Shown piece after piece: positions 23,828 to 36,153 of a stretch of DNA of 64,000 bases. The stretch lies in the NCBI GenBank assembly GCA_037039925.1, contig JAXRKP010000618.1:69501-133500 (forward strand), given 5' to 3'. The first letter of the stretch is position 1; each line of letters opens with the position of its first letter. The notes beneath the pieces were generated by a model, which saw nothing but the letters and a program-made list of their open reading frames with translations, had not been told where the DNA came from and did no database searches. This DNA is from Doris montereyensis (taxonomy: Eukaryota > Mollusca > Gastropoda > Nudibranchia > Dorididae). The position numbers were made by a program, and so were the translations under genes.

Positions 23828-24299
23828 AATAAGAGAATTCCTCACTGATTGGGTCTCATGCCTTCTGTCGCTTTCTTCCTCTCAAATATGTTGGTGGCAT
23901 ATACGTTGATGTAACTAACTTTTTTACTTTTACTAATCATGTTGGTGGATATTAGTCATCCAGGTTTAGCCAGCAATCTGCACTTTTTTTTTTTTTTAAA
24001 TTTCTTTCTTTACTTACATTCATTTTTATTGACTTTCTCACTATTATTATCGGGTTTGAGGAATTGTTAAAAAAAACAAGCAAGCATTTTCGAAATAGAA
24101 GAGAGAGATAAAAAGAGACTGACTTTGAAACAAGTCAGTGCAATAGTTCTCACAAATTCTTGTTTTGTGGGAGTTTCTTGTTTATGTTTTTGTCTTAAGA
24201 TCCATTAACATTTTTATATTTAAAGAAAACAGCAAGAAACAAAACTGATTGCGTAACTTCTCAATTGAATGACGTTTTACCTATGAAAACTGCCAATTA

Positions 24300-24305
24300 A
24301 ATAAA
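24300..24305 (+). terminator. Polyadenylation signal AATAAA, distal, BTF3
   Basis: Canonical hexamer about 700 bases downstream of the BTF3 stop, in an AT-rich 3' flank. Confidence 0.4.
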
Positions 24306-25070
24306 GGTTATTAAAAATTCAAAAAAAATTGCTGAACAGTAGTTTTACTTTTTCTCTCACTTGATACATGTCTGGCTGGCACTGGAATGAAAACATAATA
24401 TGTGTACTGCTGCCAACCAGTGCGTTAAAACTATGTGCATAGCTACCAATAGTAATACTAGTAATAGTACCAACCAGTACATCAGGGTTGCCAAGCATTC
24501 CGCAATGCGGGAGACAGTCCTGCGTTACAGGCAACTTTAAGTGAAAACCCACACTGTACAACTAACGTTGCCCGTAATAATATTATTGTAACAATGCATC
24601 GTACACTGAGGTACCTGTACAACACTAAACATATTGTATACCTGATGTACTGTTATTACTAATTAGAACGTAAACTTTATAATAGGAGCATTGCCTTCTT
24701 GTAAAAAAGACACCACCATCATTCATCTGTGTCTGCGGATGAGAATGAAAAGAGGACTCTCTCTCTTTCTCTCTCATAATACAAGAACTTATATTAATAC
24801 ATAACATCGCGATCAGTGAAGACGCATGTAGCATTGGGATATGCCGCCCACAATAGTATCAATAATATTTTCTGAGACTAATACTAATAGTTAATACTAT
24901 AGTAATATTCCATGTGGGCCTTCTACTACCACTACGGTACATGATTATTGATTTTTTTTTCAGTCGCACGTGATAACCAGTATTTCTAGATTTGAGCGCT
25001 ATTCACATACTCTTGGTAAAAGAATTTAGGGTTTGAACCATGAATGAAAGTCAAATTTCCGTGATTGCAG
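24306..25070. other. Intergenic region between BTF3 and REX1BD
   Basis: AT-rich with short TACTAGTAATA-type stretches; no gene or clear element recognised. Confidence 0.5.
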
Positions 25071-25071
25071 T

Positions 25072-25290
25072 AAGGAAGTAAAGTTCCTCTCAGGACATTC
25101 GACCCATAGCGCCAGGGCTTGTCCCAACTGCTATTGCTAGCCTGACGCAGATCTTAACTCAAAAGCTAGTGATTGTACCTATTTGCACCTGTGTCGATTG
25201 GGAAAGTGCGTGTTTTGTACCTGCTAGGATTCGAATCCCGGACCTCGTGGTCCTAAATCTGACAGCCTAACCATGGCCCGACCCTCACTT
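25072..25290 (-). mobile_element. SINE family 1, copy f
   Basis: Minus orientation: B box seen as GGATTCGAATCC, body landmarks inverted (AGCCTGACGCAGATCTTAAC, GTACCTATTTGCACC, GGGAAAGTGCGTGTTTTGTA). Confidence 0.75.
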
Positions 25291-25979
25291 CCCAGATTTG
25301 TGCTTATCGACGTTGACTCCCTCAAACCAATCAGAACCATAAAAGTAAAAGGAGATTACTCACAAAATCATATGCGTCAATGTTTTTATTCGTGGATCGT
25401 TTAGTCAAGATCTCTTGAACATCGACTTGCCGGCATTGCCTGTATTGAAGCAAATGACTCCCCATTGCTTTCAATGGAATCCATCACCAGCCCTTCTGAA
25501 GACTTACATTTATACTTACAAATCAGCTGCAACTGTCGCTCCTGGCAAACTCTGCAAAGCACATATTGTAGACCAAAGCCAAAAGTATTTATTTTATTTG
25601 ATTTAAAAACTGTGAGGACACCAGTAGAATTATAGAGAAGACTCCTATTGCTAGTCATATCTTCAGTTTATACGGTACTGTAATTAATCTTTGGACATTG
25701 GAGGTGTGGCTGAATCAAGAATCGTGGCTTATTAATATATTATATATAGAAAGAAGTATATGCTTTAATTACATATTAGACTATATTGTTTGTCATTCAT
25801 ATTTATTTTGTGTCCTTGGTATGTTCTAACTCTAAACTAAAACTGAAATCCAGAGAAAAATCTATTTCTGCGCACAGCGTCTATAAATTATAAATTTATC
25901 AAATGCGTACATTGGTTAGTCTCACTGTCCATCATTTCACCTCCCAGTGTCCCTCGTTTTGACTTTTCAAACTTGGCAA

Positions 25980-26400
25980 CCCTGCTACGTGCACAGCTGC
26001 CAACCAGTACGTAAATACGTATATGTAGTACATTTTGGGTTTTTTGTCCATACGTCTGTTTTTACTTAAACAGTATGTATACATGGACATGGGTCAGCAG
26101 TCTTTAAAATTTGAGAAATCCTGTTAACTGGGGATTAGGGTGAATGTCCAGATATGCCGTTTTGACTTTCACCAGAAGGGCCAGCGATGGGTGGAGGTTT
26201 TTTTAGTTATTTACCTCAAAAGGGAGTTAATTAAAGTTGAATTATTATTAATATTGTCAATGCTTTCTGGGACATTACGAACCGTTGTACAAGTTGGAGT
26301 TAGTTTGCGTGGCCAGAGTCTTGTTTCGAGTTCGAAAACATGTAACAAAGCAAAATAAAAATAAAATAGAGAAGAAAATCCACAAGATGGGAAAGGAAGA
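25980..26400 (+). repeat. Dispersed repeat U5, copy 1
   Basis: Shares an ordered set of blocks with 52990-53360: GCTGCCAACCAGTA-like start, AGTTATTTACCTCAAAAGGG-like block, GTACAAGTTGGAGTTAGTTT and GCGTGGCCAGAGTCTTGTTT. Diverged, same orientation. Confidence 0.5.
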
Positions 26401-27618
26401 AGTGAAAGAAAGAAATCCTGGTGATTTTTAATTTCGTCACAGTAATTGTGTTTACAATGGTGGAAGTGGAAGGATTGTTATTGTAAAGACAACTGAGAAA
26501 AGATCAACATAAGGCAGGAGTGAAACTAAAAGGATTTAACATATTATTTACAATGTGCCCGCTACTAGTACTAGTACTATCCTTCCCCGATAACAAAAAT
26601 ACCATTGTGTATTGGAGCTCATTTACATTGAAACTACAAACAATTAATAAGTTACTTCTGTTACTTTCAGTTTCAGAAAGTGGAGAGTAATTTAAAATTA
26701 CAACAAAAATAACTTTACTCTGTCAATATTACTTCCTTAGTTGTAATTGTAATGGTATTGTTTGTATTGTCTGCAGAGATTTCCTCATCTGGTGGATGGC
26801 GGAAATTTCAAACAAAAATAAATCACCTGTCCCGTACATGACATTTATTATTAATATTATTATAACAACTAAACAAGCGTAGTGTAACAGACTACATGTA
26901 TGTAATTGAACGAAAATTATGTTTTCTTATCAGAAGCTGGACTTATTGTATTACATGCTTCTCTGATAATGAGTAACATGAAATAATAATATTAATAATA
27001 TTGAATTCCACTGGACCAAAGACGAGATAAACGCAAAGGAGTACGGTACAAGTACAAGCACATGTAGTTACAAAGTTCACATTTTATTAGTCCAAAGTCT
27101 TCCTGCCACTGCCACGTATATCCGAATGAAGTGTTTCTTAATACACCATGTACTGTACATATACAGATGGATTTATAGTTTGTGAAGTCTGTATCCCTGC
27201 TCTATTAATTATAGTACAGGTCCCCGACTGAACATCATTCATCCCCCAGCAAGAAGCCATTTCTCCATCCATACTCAACTCCCTGGGGAGAATAGCTATA
27301 ATTAATAGCATACAGTATGCAAGCCTTTTACTTTAGTAGGTTTTTGCACTTACACAAGATCTTTCTCTACCTATAGTAGCTGGGTGTCGTTCACACTCAC
27401 ACATGAGTCAATTGAGGAAAGTAGAGTGAAATTATATTATTCCTTAGAGTAAGAGTACAAGTACAACGTTGTGAAAAGAAAGCCACCTGTGCCAGGCGTG
27501 GGGTTTGAACCAGTGTCGTCATGATTACAAGCTCACTACACTATGGTTCAGCTACAATGCTTCATATTACAGTACATTGCCGTTTTGACAGGACGCTACT
27601 TTCTTGCAGGTCTAGTCT

Positions 27619-28105
27619 AAGGCTAGAACCACACCGGCGTCGGGCCCGACGGTCAGACCCGACCGGACGTTTTTTTTGCCGGCTGTGCCACCCATACCGC
27701 CAGCGGAACCCGACGGTCAGACAACACAGGCATTTGTAGAAAATGGCGTGTAGCAGGAGAAGAAAATTGTTGTTACTGTGGCCAAGAAGAAGGATACGAA
27801 GGCACAATAGCTCATCAAGACGATTTTGGGTCCATCTCATACAACAAAGCGGAAATCCCTTGGTGAGTTTCACCACCTATATCCTCTGTTGAGATGAAAC
27901 GGGTCTTTCTTGTAAATAGACGATCGACGCTGTAGGCAAAGAATCAATGTCATCATCCATTGTCAACAGACCAAGTTCTGAGAAATGCATCCTCCAGTCC
28001 ACCGCTTGAGATTGCAAAATGCTATTAATAGACATGTGGCGGGAAAAGGGAAATAATTTGTATAAGAAAAACCTTTAAAATTGTCTCCCATTTCGATCCG
28101 ACGGA
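27619..28105 (+). mobile_element. PIF/Harbinger relic (HARBI1-like N-terminus)
   Basis: From ATG 27743 an Arg-rich start leads to RRFWVHLIQQSGNPL, then in the next frame GEFHHLYPLLR, the conserved N-terminal block of Harbinger transposases. No catalytic domain follows. A left terminus is suggested by AAGGCTAGAACCACACCGGC at about 27619; the right end near 28090 (CCGACGGACGGCGTGG) matches it only partly. Confidence 0.6.
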
Positions 28106-28139
28106 CGGCGTGGAATGAACAAGGAAAAGTGTATGCCAG

Positions 28140-29425
28140 GATTCTGAAATGAGACTAACGAAAAGAATAGAGGATCAGATTGAAGAACACCAGAGTGGAT
28201 TTAGACCAGGAAGAAGTGTACAAGGTCACATATTTAAAATTAGACAAATAATAGAAATATTCCTTGAGAGAAACATTGACTTACACCTGTGTATTATTAA
28301 CTTAGAAAAGGCAATACTGTGAGGAGGGACAAACTATGGCATTCCTTAAAAGAATATAACATAGAGCAAAATTTAATAGAAGCCATTAAAAGTTTTTACA
28401 ATAAACCAACATGTGCAGTGAGAGTAGCTGGAAATGTATCTGAAGAATTTGATGTAGATATATTAGGAGTAAGACAGGGTTGTAGTTGTAGCCTAAGTCC
28501 TCTTTTGTTTATCACATTTATGAATTCAGTCGCAAAGGCTTCCTCAAAAATGAAGAAAATGAATGTGGAAGTTCAAACCTGTAAAATGTATCAATGCTTT
28601 CATTTGCTGATGATTTAGTTCTGTTTGGAAAATCAGAAAGGGACCTCCAGTCAAATATCAACATAATGAATAATGAATTAAATAAAAAAGGAATGAGAGT
28701 AAATCACCAAATGCAAAGAAAACCAAAACAATGCTAGTAACTAGGGAAGCTAAAACACAAAATCTTAAATTAGGCAGGAAGAATTTAGAACAAGTTCAAA
28801 GCTACAATTACTTAGGAGTAATGATTAATTCAGAGGAAAAACTAAGAGAGAAGAAATCAGCCAGAGAATCCAAAAGGCAAGTGCAATATATAACCATCTA
28901 GGAAAGGCATTTGTAGGTAAGCAAGAATTGTCAACAAAAACCAAAATGGCCGTATACAACACAGTTTATTGTCCTACTCTCCTCTATGGCAGTGAAACCT
29001 GGACCTTAGATAGTAGAGAATACAGTAGAGTACAGGCAGCTGAAATGAAATATCTAAGAAGAGTAGTAGGGAAAACTAAAAGAGACAAAATCAGAAACAC
29101 AACAATAAGAGATCAAACCAAAGCAGATAGCATAAAAACAAATTAATTGAGATGGTTTGGGCATGTAAACAGAATGAATGACAATAGAATAGCTAAATCA
29201 GTATACAGTGCTAAAACTAAAACTCTTAAGGTAAAAGACCAAAAGGCAGACCTCGGAGAAAGTGGGAAGAAGATATAAAAGAGGCATTAACGCAAAGAAA
29301 ATTAACTTTCACGGAAGGAAACATAAAATGTCAGGACAGGGCAGCCTGGAGAAAGATCATTTCCGGTATTTAAAACCCATACACCGGGAGATAGAATAGG
29401 AGCTGATAAAGAAAGAAAAAATTTT
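28140..29425 (+). mobile_element. LINE family A, 5'-truncated copy
   Basis: Frameshifted reverse transcriptase: EDQIEEHQSGFRPGRSVQ, LGVRQGCSCSLSPLLF, the active-site box FADDLVLF near 28607-28630, [35 protein letters not shown] and [15 protein letters not shown], ending [11 protein letters not shown] and a GAAAGAAA tail. Inactive. Confidence 0.85.
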
Positions 29426-29599
29426 TTTGACTTCCCTTAGTTCTAAATAAAGCCTGACCAATGTGATGTTTAGAGCCCAATTATAATATGATATATACAC
29501 AGTTTTGAACAAAAATGATTTTATCGGGTTTTGCATCTCACCCCCTCATATGTAAATCTTTTTCGATTTTGTCTGAGATAAAAGATAAGAGTGCACTAA

Positions 29600-30108
29600 A
29601 TCTAGACATGGATCCACAGTGGTTGGCTGTACAAAGATTTAGACATGGATACACAGTGGTTGGCTGTACGAAGATCTAGACATGGATCCACAGTGGTTGG
29701 CTGTACGAAGATCTAGACATGGATCCACAGTGGTTGGCTGTACAAAGATCTAGACATGGATCCACAGTGGTTGGCTGTACAGGGATCTAGACATGGATCC
29801 ACAAGGGATCTAGACATGGATCCACAGTGGTTGGCTGTACAGGGATCTAGACATGGATCCACAGTGGTTGGCTGTACAGGGGTCTAGACATGGATCCACA
29901 GTGGTTGGCTGTACAGGGATCTAGACATGGATCCACAGTGGTTGGCTGTACAGGGATCTAGACATGGATCCACAGTGGTTGGCTGTACAGGGATCTAGAC
30001 ATGGAGTGGTTGGCTGTACAGGGATCTAGACATGGATCCACAGTGGTTGGCTGTACAGGGATCTAGACATGGATCCACAGTGGTTGGCTGTACAGGGATC
30101 TAGATATG
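29600..30108. repeat. 37-bp minisatellite
   Basis: About 13 copies of a unit composed of GATCTAGACATGGATCCACA followed by GTGGTTGGCTGTACAGG, two of them shortened. Early units read TACAAAG or TACGAAG where later ones read TACAGGG. Units contain AGATCT, TCTAGA and GGATCC palindromes. Confidence 0.95.
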
Positions 30109-31465
30109 TAACGTTTCTTTCTTTAACCTCTGATAAAGGTTTGAAAGTTAAAGGCAAAGGATGTGTTGTATTTGTGTAGAGCAAAGCACTTTGTAGCCCA
30201 TACAATTGAGTGGTTATCCATACAAATACAATCGCACTGATTTGGGAAGGTGTCGATCTACATATGATGATGTATGATCACAGGTGTGTTCCCAATGTCA
30301 TATACACAGCTATGCTTTACTTTTTATTTCCTGATTTTTAAATATTACTTTTAAATTCAAGTTAAGAATGTAGCCAAAGATTCCGGATTAAAATCTAGAG
30401 AAGCTTCTATTCTAATACTTCTATGAACACAGATAAATCAAAAGGGGTGTGAAGAATGCGTCAAAAGTTACATTTAGATAGATCTAGAATCACAGAAAAA
30501 CCCTTTGACACATGAAAAATAAAGTGTTCATCTAATGAAATATGAAGCAACTACGTTTTTCAGGACACATTATTTTTTTCAACTTTAGAACGCTTTATCT
30601 TGATACAGCTTCATGTGACTTCAGACCCTATTCCAGACGCGTACACATATATAATGTTTGAAATATAAATACACGTATATATTAGTAATAACTCCAACAC
30701 AAGGGACACAGTGTGGGGAGAACCATACGTTTTATTTTGCAGTTCATAACATAACAATTGAATGATCGATACTCATGGATGTATTAAAAAAAAAAGTTTG
30801 ATTCGCTAATTCCTACAAATAAGGGCCTCTTGTTTACTTCTCTTCCCGTGTTTCATTGTTTCTGTTAGCCAACCCTTAAATTGAAAACAAAACAAACAAG
30901 AATCTCTCTCGTCCCCACCCCCTTCCCTGTACCTTACATAATAATAATAAAACATTGAAATGTTCATTAATTTTTTAAATAGGCCCTGCATACTTCTATC
31001 CATTACCTTGATTGGAGCTTCTTAATATGTGTAAATTAAACAGCATTTCACTTGTAGATAGACGTGTTGGACATCTATAACAAGATACAACCTTATCAGT
31101 CAAACACTAAAAAATAAAGATGATAATGTACGATGAATACGATTTAAGTGAGAAAGAAAAAAATAATAAAATAAATGAGCGTCATAAAAGGATCACACAG
31201 CGGTTTGGTTGGTAGATTTACGTACCATAGGGGAATGAGTCAAACATCTCTTACAGTTCATATTCAAACAGATGCCTTGCATAATTCTGGAGCATTTCAT
31301 ACCACTGTTCACAAAGAAATAAAAAATATAAAAATAATGGCAGTGTTTATTTAGGCTGCATACGACCCAACTTATCCGCATCTGGGGTTTTCCGCTATTT
31401 ATGCCAAATATTATTTATTAATCGTAAATGCAATTTTTTTTTGTCCAATTGGCTTTTGTGCCGTC
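30109..31465. other. Intergenic, nothing recognised
   Basis: AT-rich unique-looking sequence downstream of the minisatellite; no gene or repeat identified. Confidence 0.4.
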
Positions 31466-31860
31466 ACACTTTTGTATGGTGGAAACTGTCACAATGTCCC
31501 TATTGATTTCCCAGGTATTTGTGGGTGCTATAGTGTGGTGTGGCTGGTGCTAGTCTTATGAAAACTTCTGACTTCTTCCTTCATTGTTTACCAACTTCGC
31601 TACAATTAGAACTAGATGTACTACCAGTCCAAATAACCTATGCCCAAATAGCCTGGATCTAGGGTGTTGCGCTATAAAGGCAGAATGTTATCAATACCAA
31701 ACTTTCGTCTTCTGAATTTGAGATGTGCCTTCATATAATAATTGTATGGTGGAAACTGTCAATATCCCTATTAATTCCTTAAGTACGTGTGGGTGAGTGT
31801 TATTGTGTGGTGTGCTAGTCTCATAAATACGTTTGACTTTTTCCACTTAAACTTACTAGA
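31465..31860. repeat. Diverged direct duplication, about 275 bp apart
   Basis: Blocks TGTATGGTGGAAACTGTCA, TCCCTATT, GTGTGGTGTG and a CTAGTCT block recur in the same order at 31470-31600 and 31743-31860. Confidence 0.6.
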
Positions 31861-32534
31861 GCTACACATATTTTACTCACCTGGTGAAAAAATGGCAATA
31901 ACTAGACAGGACAGATCTAGAGCTGGAATATACACACAGGCATGTTTCATAACATTGAAATATAAATGATTTTTTGACTGTATGTATTAAAATGTCAGAA
32001 TTATTATTATAGTATAGATCATAGGTCTACGTGACTTCTTAACACGAAACTGTGGTACGCCTTCGTGCAATGCTGTATTGGCCTAAATACCCCGGGACCA
32101 GGGGTTGGTGCTATTTAGACCGTATACGGCCAAAACATATCATGCCAACAAAAAAAAAGACGACTAAAAAAAAATTAAGAAAAAAAATGACCGATTGTAT
32201 GACTAAAAAAAAGAATAAAAAAAAGAGAAAAAGAATAGAAAGGTAACAATTTCATCAAAAGGTTATTTTGGGCCACAGCTATGTTACCAATATGAATGAA
32301 TGTACAAAGAAACCAAAAATACAGTTTGATGAAGGTGTTTTCACGCTGGTCTGAGATCCATTACTGTACTTGCATGCTTGAAAGCCGTGACAAGACTCTT
32401 TTAAAAGAGTTTCAATATGTCAACAGACCACTAGAAAAACAAACTTGATTGTGGTTTAAGTGGAAAATATCCGATCACTTGGTATTGTTATTTTCGTCCG
32501 TCCGTAAATCGAGGACGATCTTCCGGCTCTGTGA

Positions 32535-35500
32535 TCACCTCAAGGAGTCCTCGTCCAATTCGTTTGTGTAAAGATCCTCACTTTCATACTTCAGGTCTTC
32601 CAAGACCTCCGTAATTTCTTGTGAGAGAGAATCCAGTCTGGCGATTGGAACAGAAATACATTTTTTTTTAGAACAAATGACAATGTCATCCAGTTGATAG
32701 TCAATACTGTCAATGTTCATGGGGTGTTATCACCAAAGGCTGTCAATGTCAACATATAGTTGTCAATGTCAACAGATAGTCAAGATTATCAATGTTCATG
32801 AAATGTTACCAACAAAGGTTGTCAATGTCTATATGTTATCAGTCAAAACTGTCAATGTCAACAAGATCAAATTGACAGCAAAGGTTGTTATTGTACATGA
32901 GAGTATGGTAACAGTAAAAAAAAGGCCAAAGTCTATGGTATAATGTTAACAATTACAACTGTCAATGTCTGTGAGAGTGTATCAACATTCAAGCCTGTCA
33001 ATAGTGTCAATGTCCATGACATAATGTTAACAATCACAACTATCAATGTCAATGAGATTATGTCAACCAGTAAATGTATCAATGCTTTCATTTGCCGATG
33101 ATTTAGTTCTGTTTGGAAAATCAGAAAGTGACCTTCAGTCGAATATCAACATTATGAACGATGAACAATGAACTAAATAAAAGAGGAATGAGAGTAAATG
33201 CAAAGAAAACCAAAACAATGTTAGTAACTAAGGAAGCTAAAACACAAAATCTTAAATTGGGCAGGGAGTATTTAGAACAAGTTCAAAACTACAATTACCT
33301 AGGAGTAATGATTAACTCAGAGGGAAAACTAAGAGAAGAAATCAGCCAGAGAATCAAAAATGCAAGTGCAATATATAACTATCTAGGAAAGGCATTTGTA
33401 GGTAAGCAAGAATTGTCAACAAAAACCAAAATGGCAGTATACAATACAGTTTATTGTCCTACTCTCCTCTATGGCAGCAAAACTTGGACATTAGACAGTA
33501 GAGAATACAGTAGAATAAAGTAGAGTACAGGCAGCTGAAATGAAATATCTAAGAAGAGTAGTAGGGAAAACTAAAAAAGACAAAATCAGAAACACAACAA
33601 TAAGAGATCAAACCAAAGCAGATGGCATAAAAACTAAGATAGAAACAAATCAATTGAGATAGTTTGGGCATGTAAACAGAATGAATGACAATAGAATGCT
33701 AAATCAGTATACAGTACTAAAGCCCAAGGTAAAAGACCAAAAGGCAGACCTCGGAGAAAGTGAAAAGAAGATATAAAAGAGGCATTGAAAATAGAAATTT
33801 AACTTTTTTGGAAGGAAACAGAAAATGCCAGGACAGGGCATCCTGGAGAAAGATCATCTCCGGCATCTGAACTCATACACCGAAAGGTAGAATGGGAACT
33901 GATAAAGAATGAAAGAAAGGAAAACAAAAAGCCCAGTAAACCGATTGCTGTTTCTGACTTGTAAATCTACTTGAAGTACTAGCGGTAGTAGTTGTGTTGT
34001 AAGTTTGCAAATAAAACGGGTTACGTCGAAAGCTTGCACTGCCTGCAGAAAGAAATCCATAAAAAATCAACCGTTCACGCTAGAGAGCTTGTTTCAGTAG
34101 GAATTGCGATCTTTCTATAGTTATGGCCCGGCAGCGTTATGATCACACATATGCGACAATTGTATTATGGCATAAGTGTAGCATGATCGCCCCCGTGCGA
34201 CAATGGTAGTCTATGAGTTAAAATCACAACTGTCAATGCCCATGAGAAAATCTTGACTGTCAAACCTGTCTTAATACTTACAACTCAAAAATGAAAGCAA
34301 CAAAACACATATCATGACACAAAAGCAAAATCAGTATATACACAGCAGAAAAAAACACAACAAATAAAGACATCATCATTATATTGAAAGGAAGAAGGGA
34401 AATCAACGATGTTGACCTACTTTTGTCTTAACGACGAAATCTCCTGTTGGGTTGCCTCATCGTCTGGCTCGTCTGATGCATTTTTCCTCGCAATCTGTAA
34501 GTCTGCAGTCTGCAAAGTCAGTTACAAGAAAACATGGAGATATTATTTCATATTTTCAGAAATACTGGACAGTCACTATGCTTCATGTAGTAATTACTAA
34601 GCTGTCATAAACTTTCATTTTCTCAGCTCGCTGTAGGCTGGATTTATCTTCCTGCAACGACTGCATATTTGTGAAAACATCATTTCAAGCACAGCTTTTG
34701 ACCATCTTAATGCCTACAAAGGGCAATTATCTTGGTAACTAAAATAAACTGTTTATCCATTTTATACTCACATATCGATAGCTTTTATCCTAAAAAAACA
34801 TAGTAATTAATAGTGGTCTAATTTTAGCATAATTTGGCTTAAAAACTCTTTATAAAAGTCCAGAAGAAGACCCATGCACTGCCGTTGTCTCCAGGAAACC
34901 CCCTTCGCTACAATATAAAACCCAAAACAAAACAACCCCGGCATATCTACAGGCCATCTGTGAAAATCTGAGCTTAATCGGTTGAGAAATAAAGATGTTG
35001 GGTCGGATCGCATTTTGGATAGTTTGAATTATAAGTAGATTGCATTATGCATGGTTTCAAAGATCTTGAATAGTCTATTGTAATGGTAAAGGTAACATTA
35101 TAAGTCAACTCAATAGATCATGTTACTCCACCTAGTCGAGAAAAGAAGATGGGGTGAAAAAAGTGATCTTTAAGCCTGGCCGACCATGATGCCATTACCT
35201 AATATCAGGGGATTCGGTAGTGTAAACTTCTGAACCAAAAGGTAGTGGGTTTGAGCCCGGCCAAAAGTTCAAGTTTTTTTCTCGAGTAAAATCTACCCCC
35301 TGGTCCAGGTAGGTGGATCGACACCTAGTCACATTGGAAACGGACGATAAACAGGAGGTCCCGTGTGCAAATCACAACACTCTGTGCATGTTAAAGATCG
35401 TGTGGCTGTTTACAGGGCGGTCCAGGCAAAATGAAAAATCCTACCAAATATCCTGATATCACCTTAGATGTGGATGTGGGTAAATCAAATTAAATAAAAA

Positions 35501-36081
35501 AACCTTACTGCTTTCAGTTTAGTTTCCTCCAGGTCTTGGACTTTCTCAATGACGGCCGAAATGTCAGCTTTATTATGGGTATCTTTGAGAGAGTTTTTGA
35601 TGTGGAGCACTTCCTCGGAAATACGTTTGAAAGAAATGGTGATCTCAGCAACTTGTTGCTTGTAAGCATTGAAGTCATATTGGGGGGGCGTCCCCAATAA
35701 ATGTAGTGAAAGCTCTGAAAGATCAAATTTAAATGAATAAATGAAAACAACTATAAGGAACGACCAAAATGACAATCTTCTCTTATCCATAACATAACAA
35801 GAAAGAGTAGAGTTCCTCCAATGTCATTATGACCCATAGCGCGTGTTAAGTATTTTTAATAAGGAACACATTGTCGGACCTAGTTTTGCTAGGATTCAAA
35901 GCCGGGACTTCGTGATCCTAAGACCAGCAACCTAATCACTCGGCCACTGATGCTACATAACCTGACAAATTTGTGTAAAAAATAACCAAATCCTCCCCAG
36001 CCATTACATCTTTTTAAAAATCGTAAGATATACTAATGGGAAAAAGTTTTCTACATTTTGAATACTATTCTAAGCTAGTAA

Positions 36082-36153
<72 letters not shown>

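Noticed and set aside
32052..32246. Lys-rich plus-strand frame as a small basic protein
   Set aside because: Composition is explained by A-rich low-complexity DNA; no domain, no splice support.
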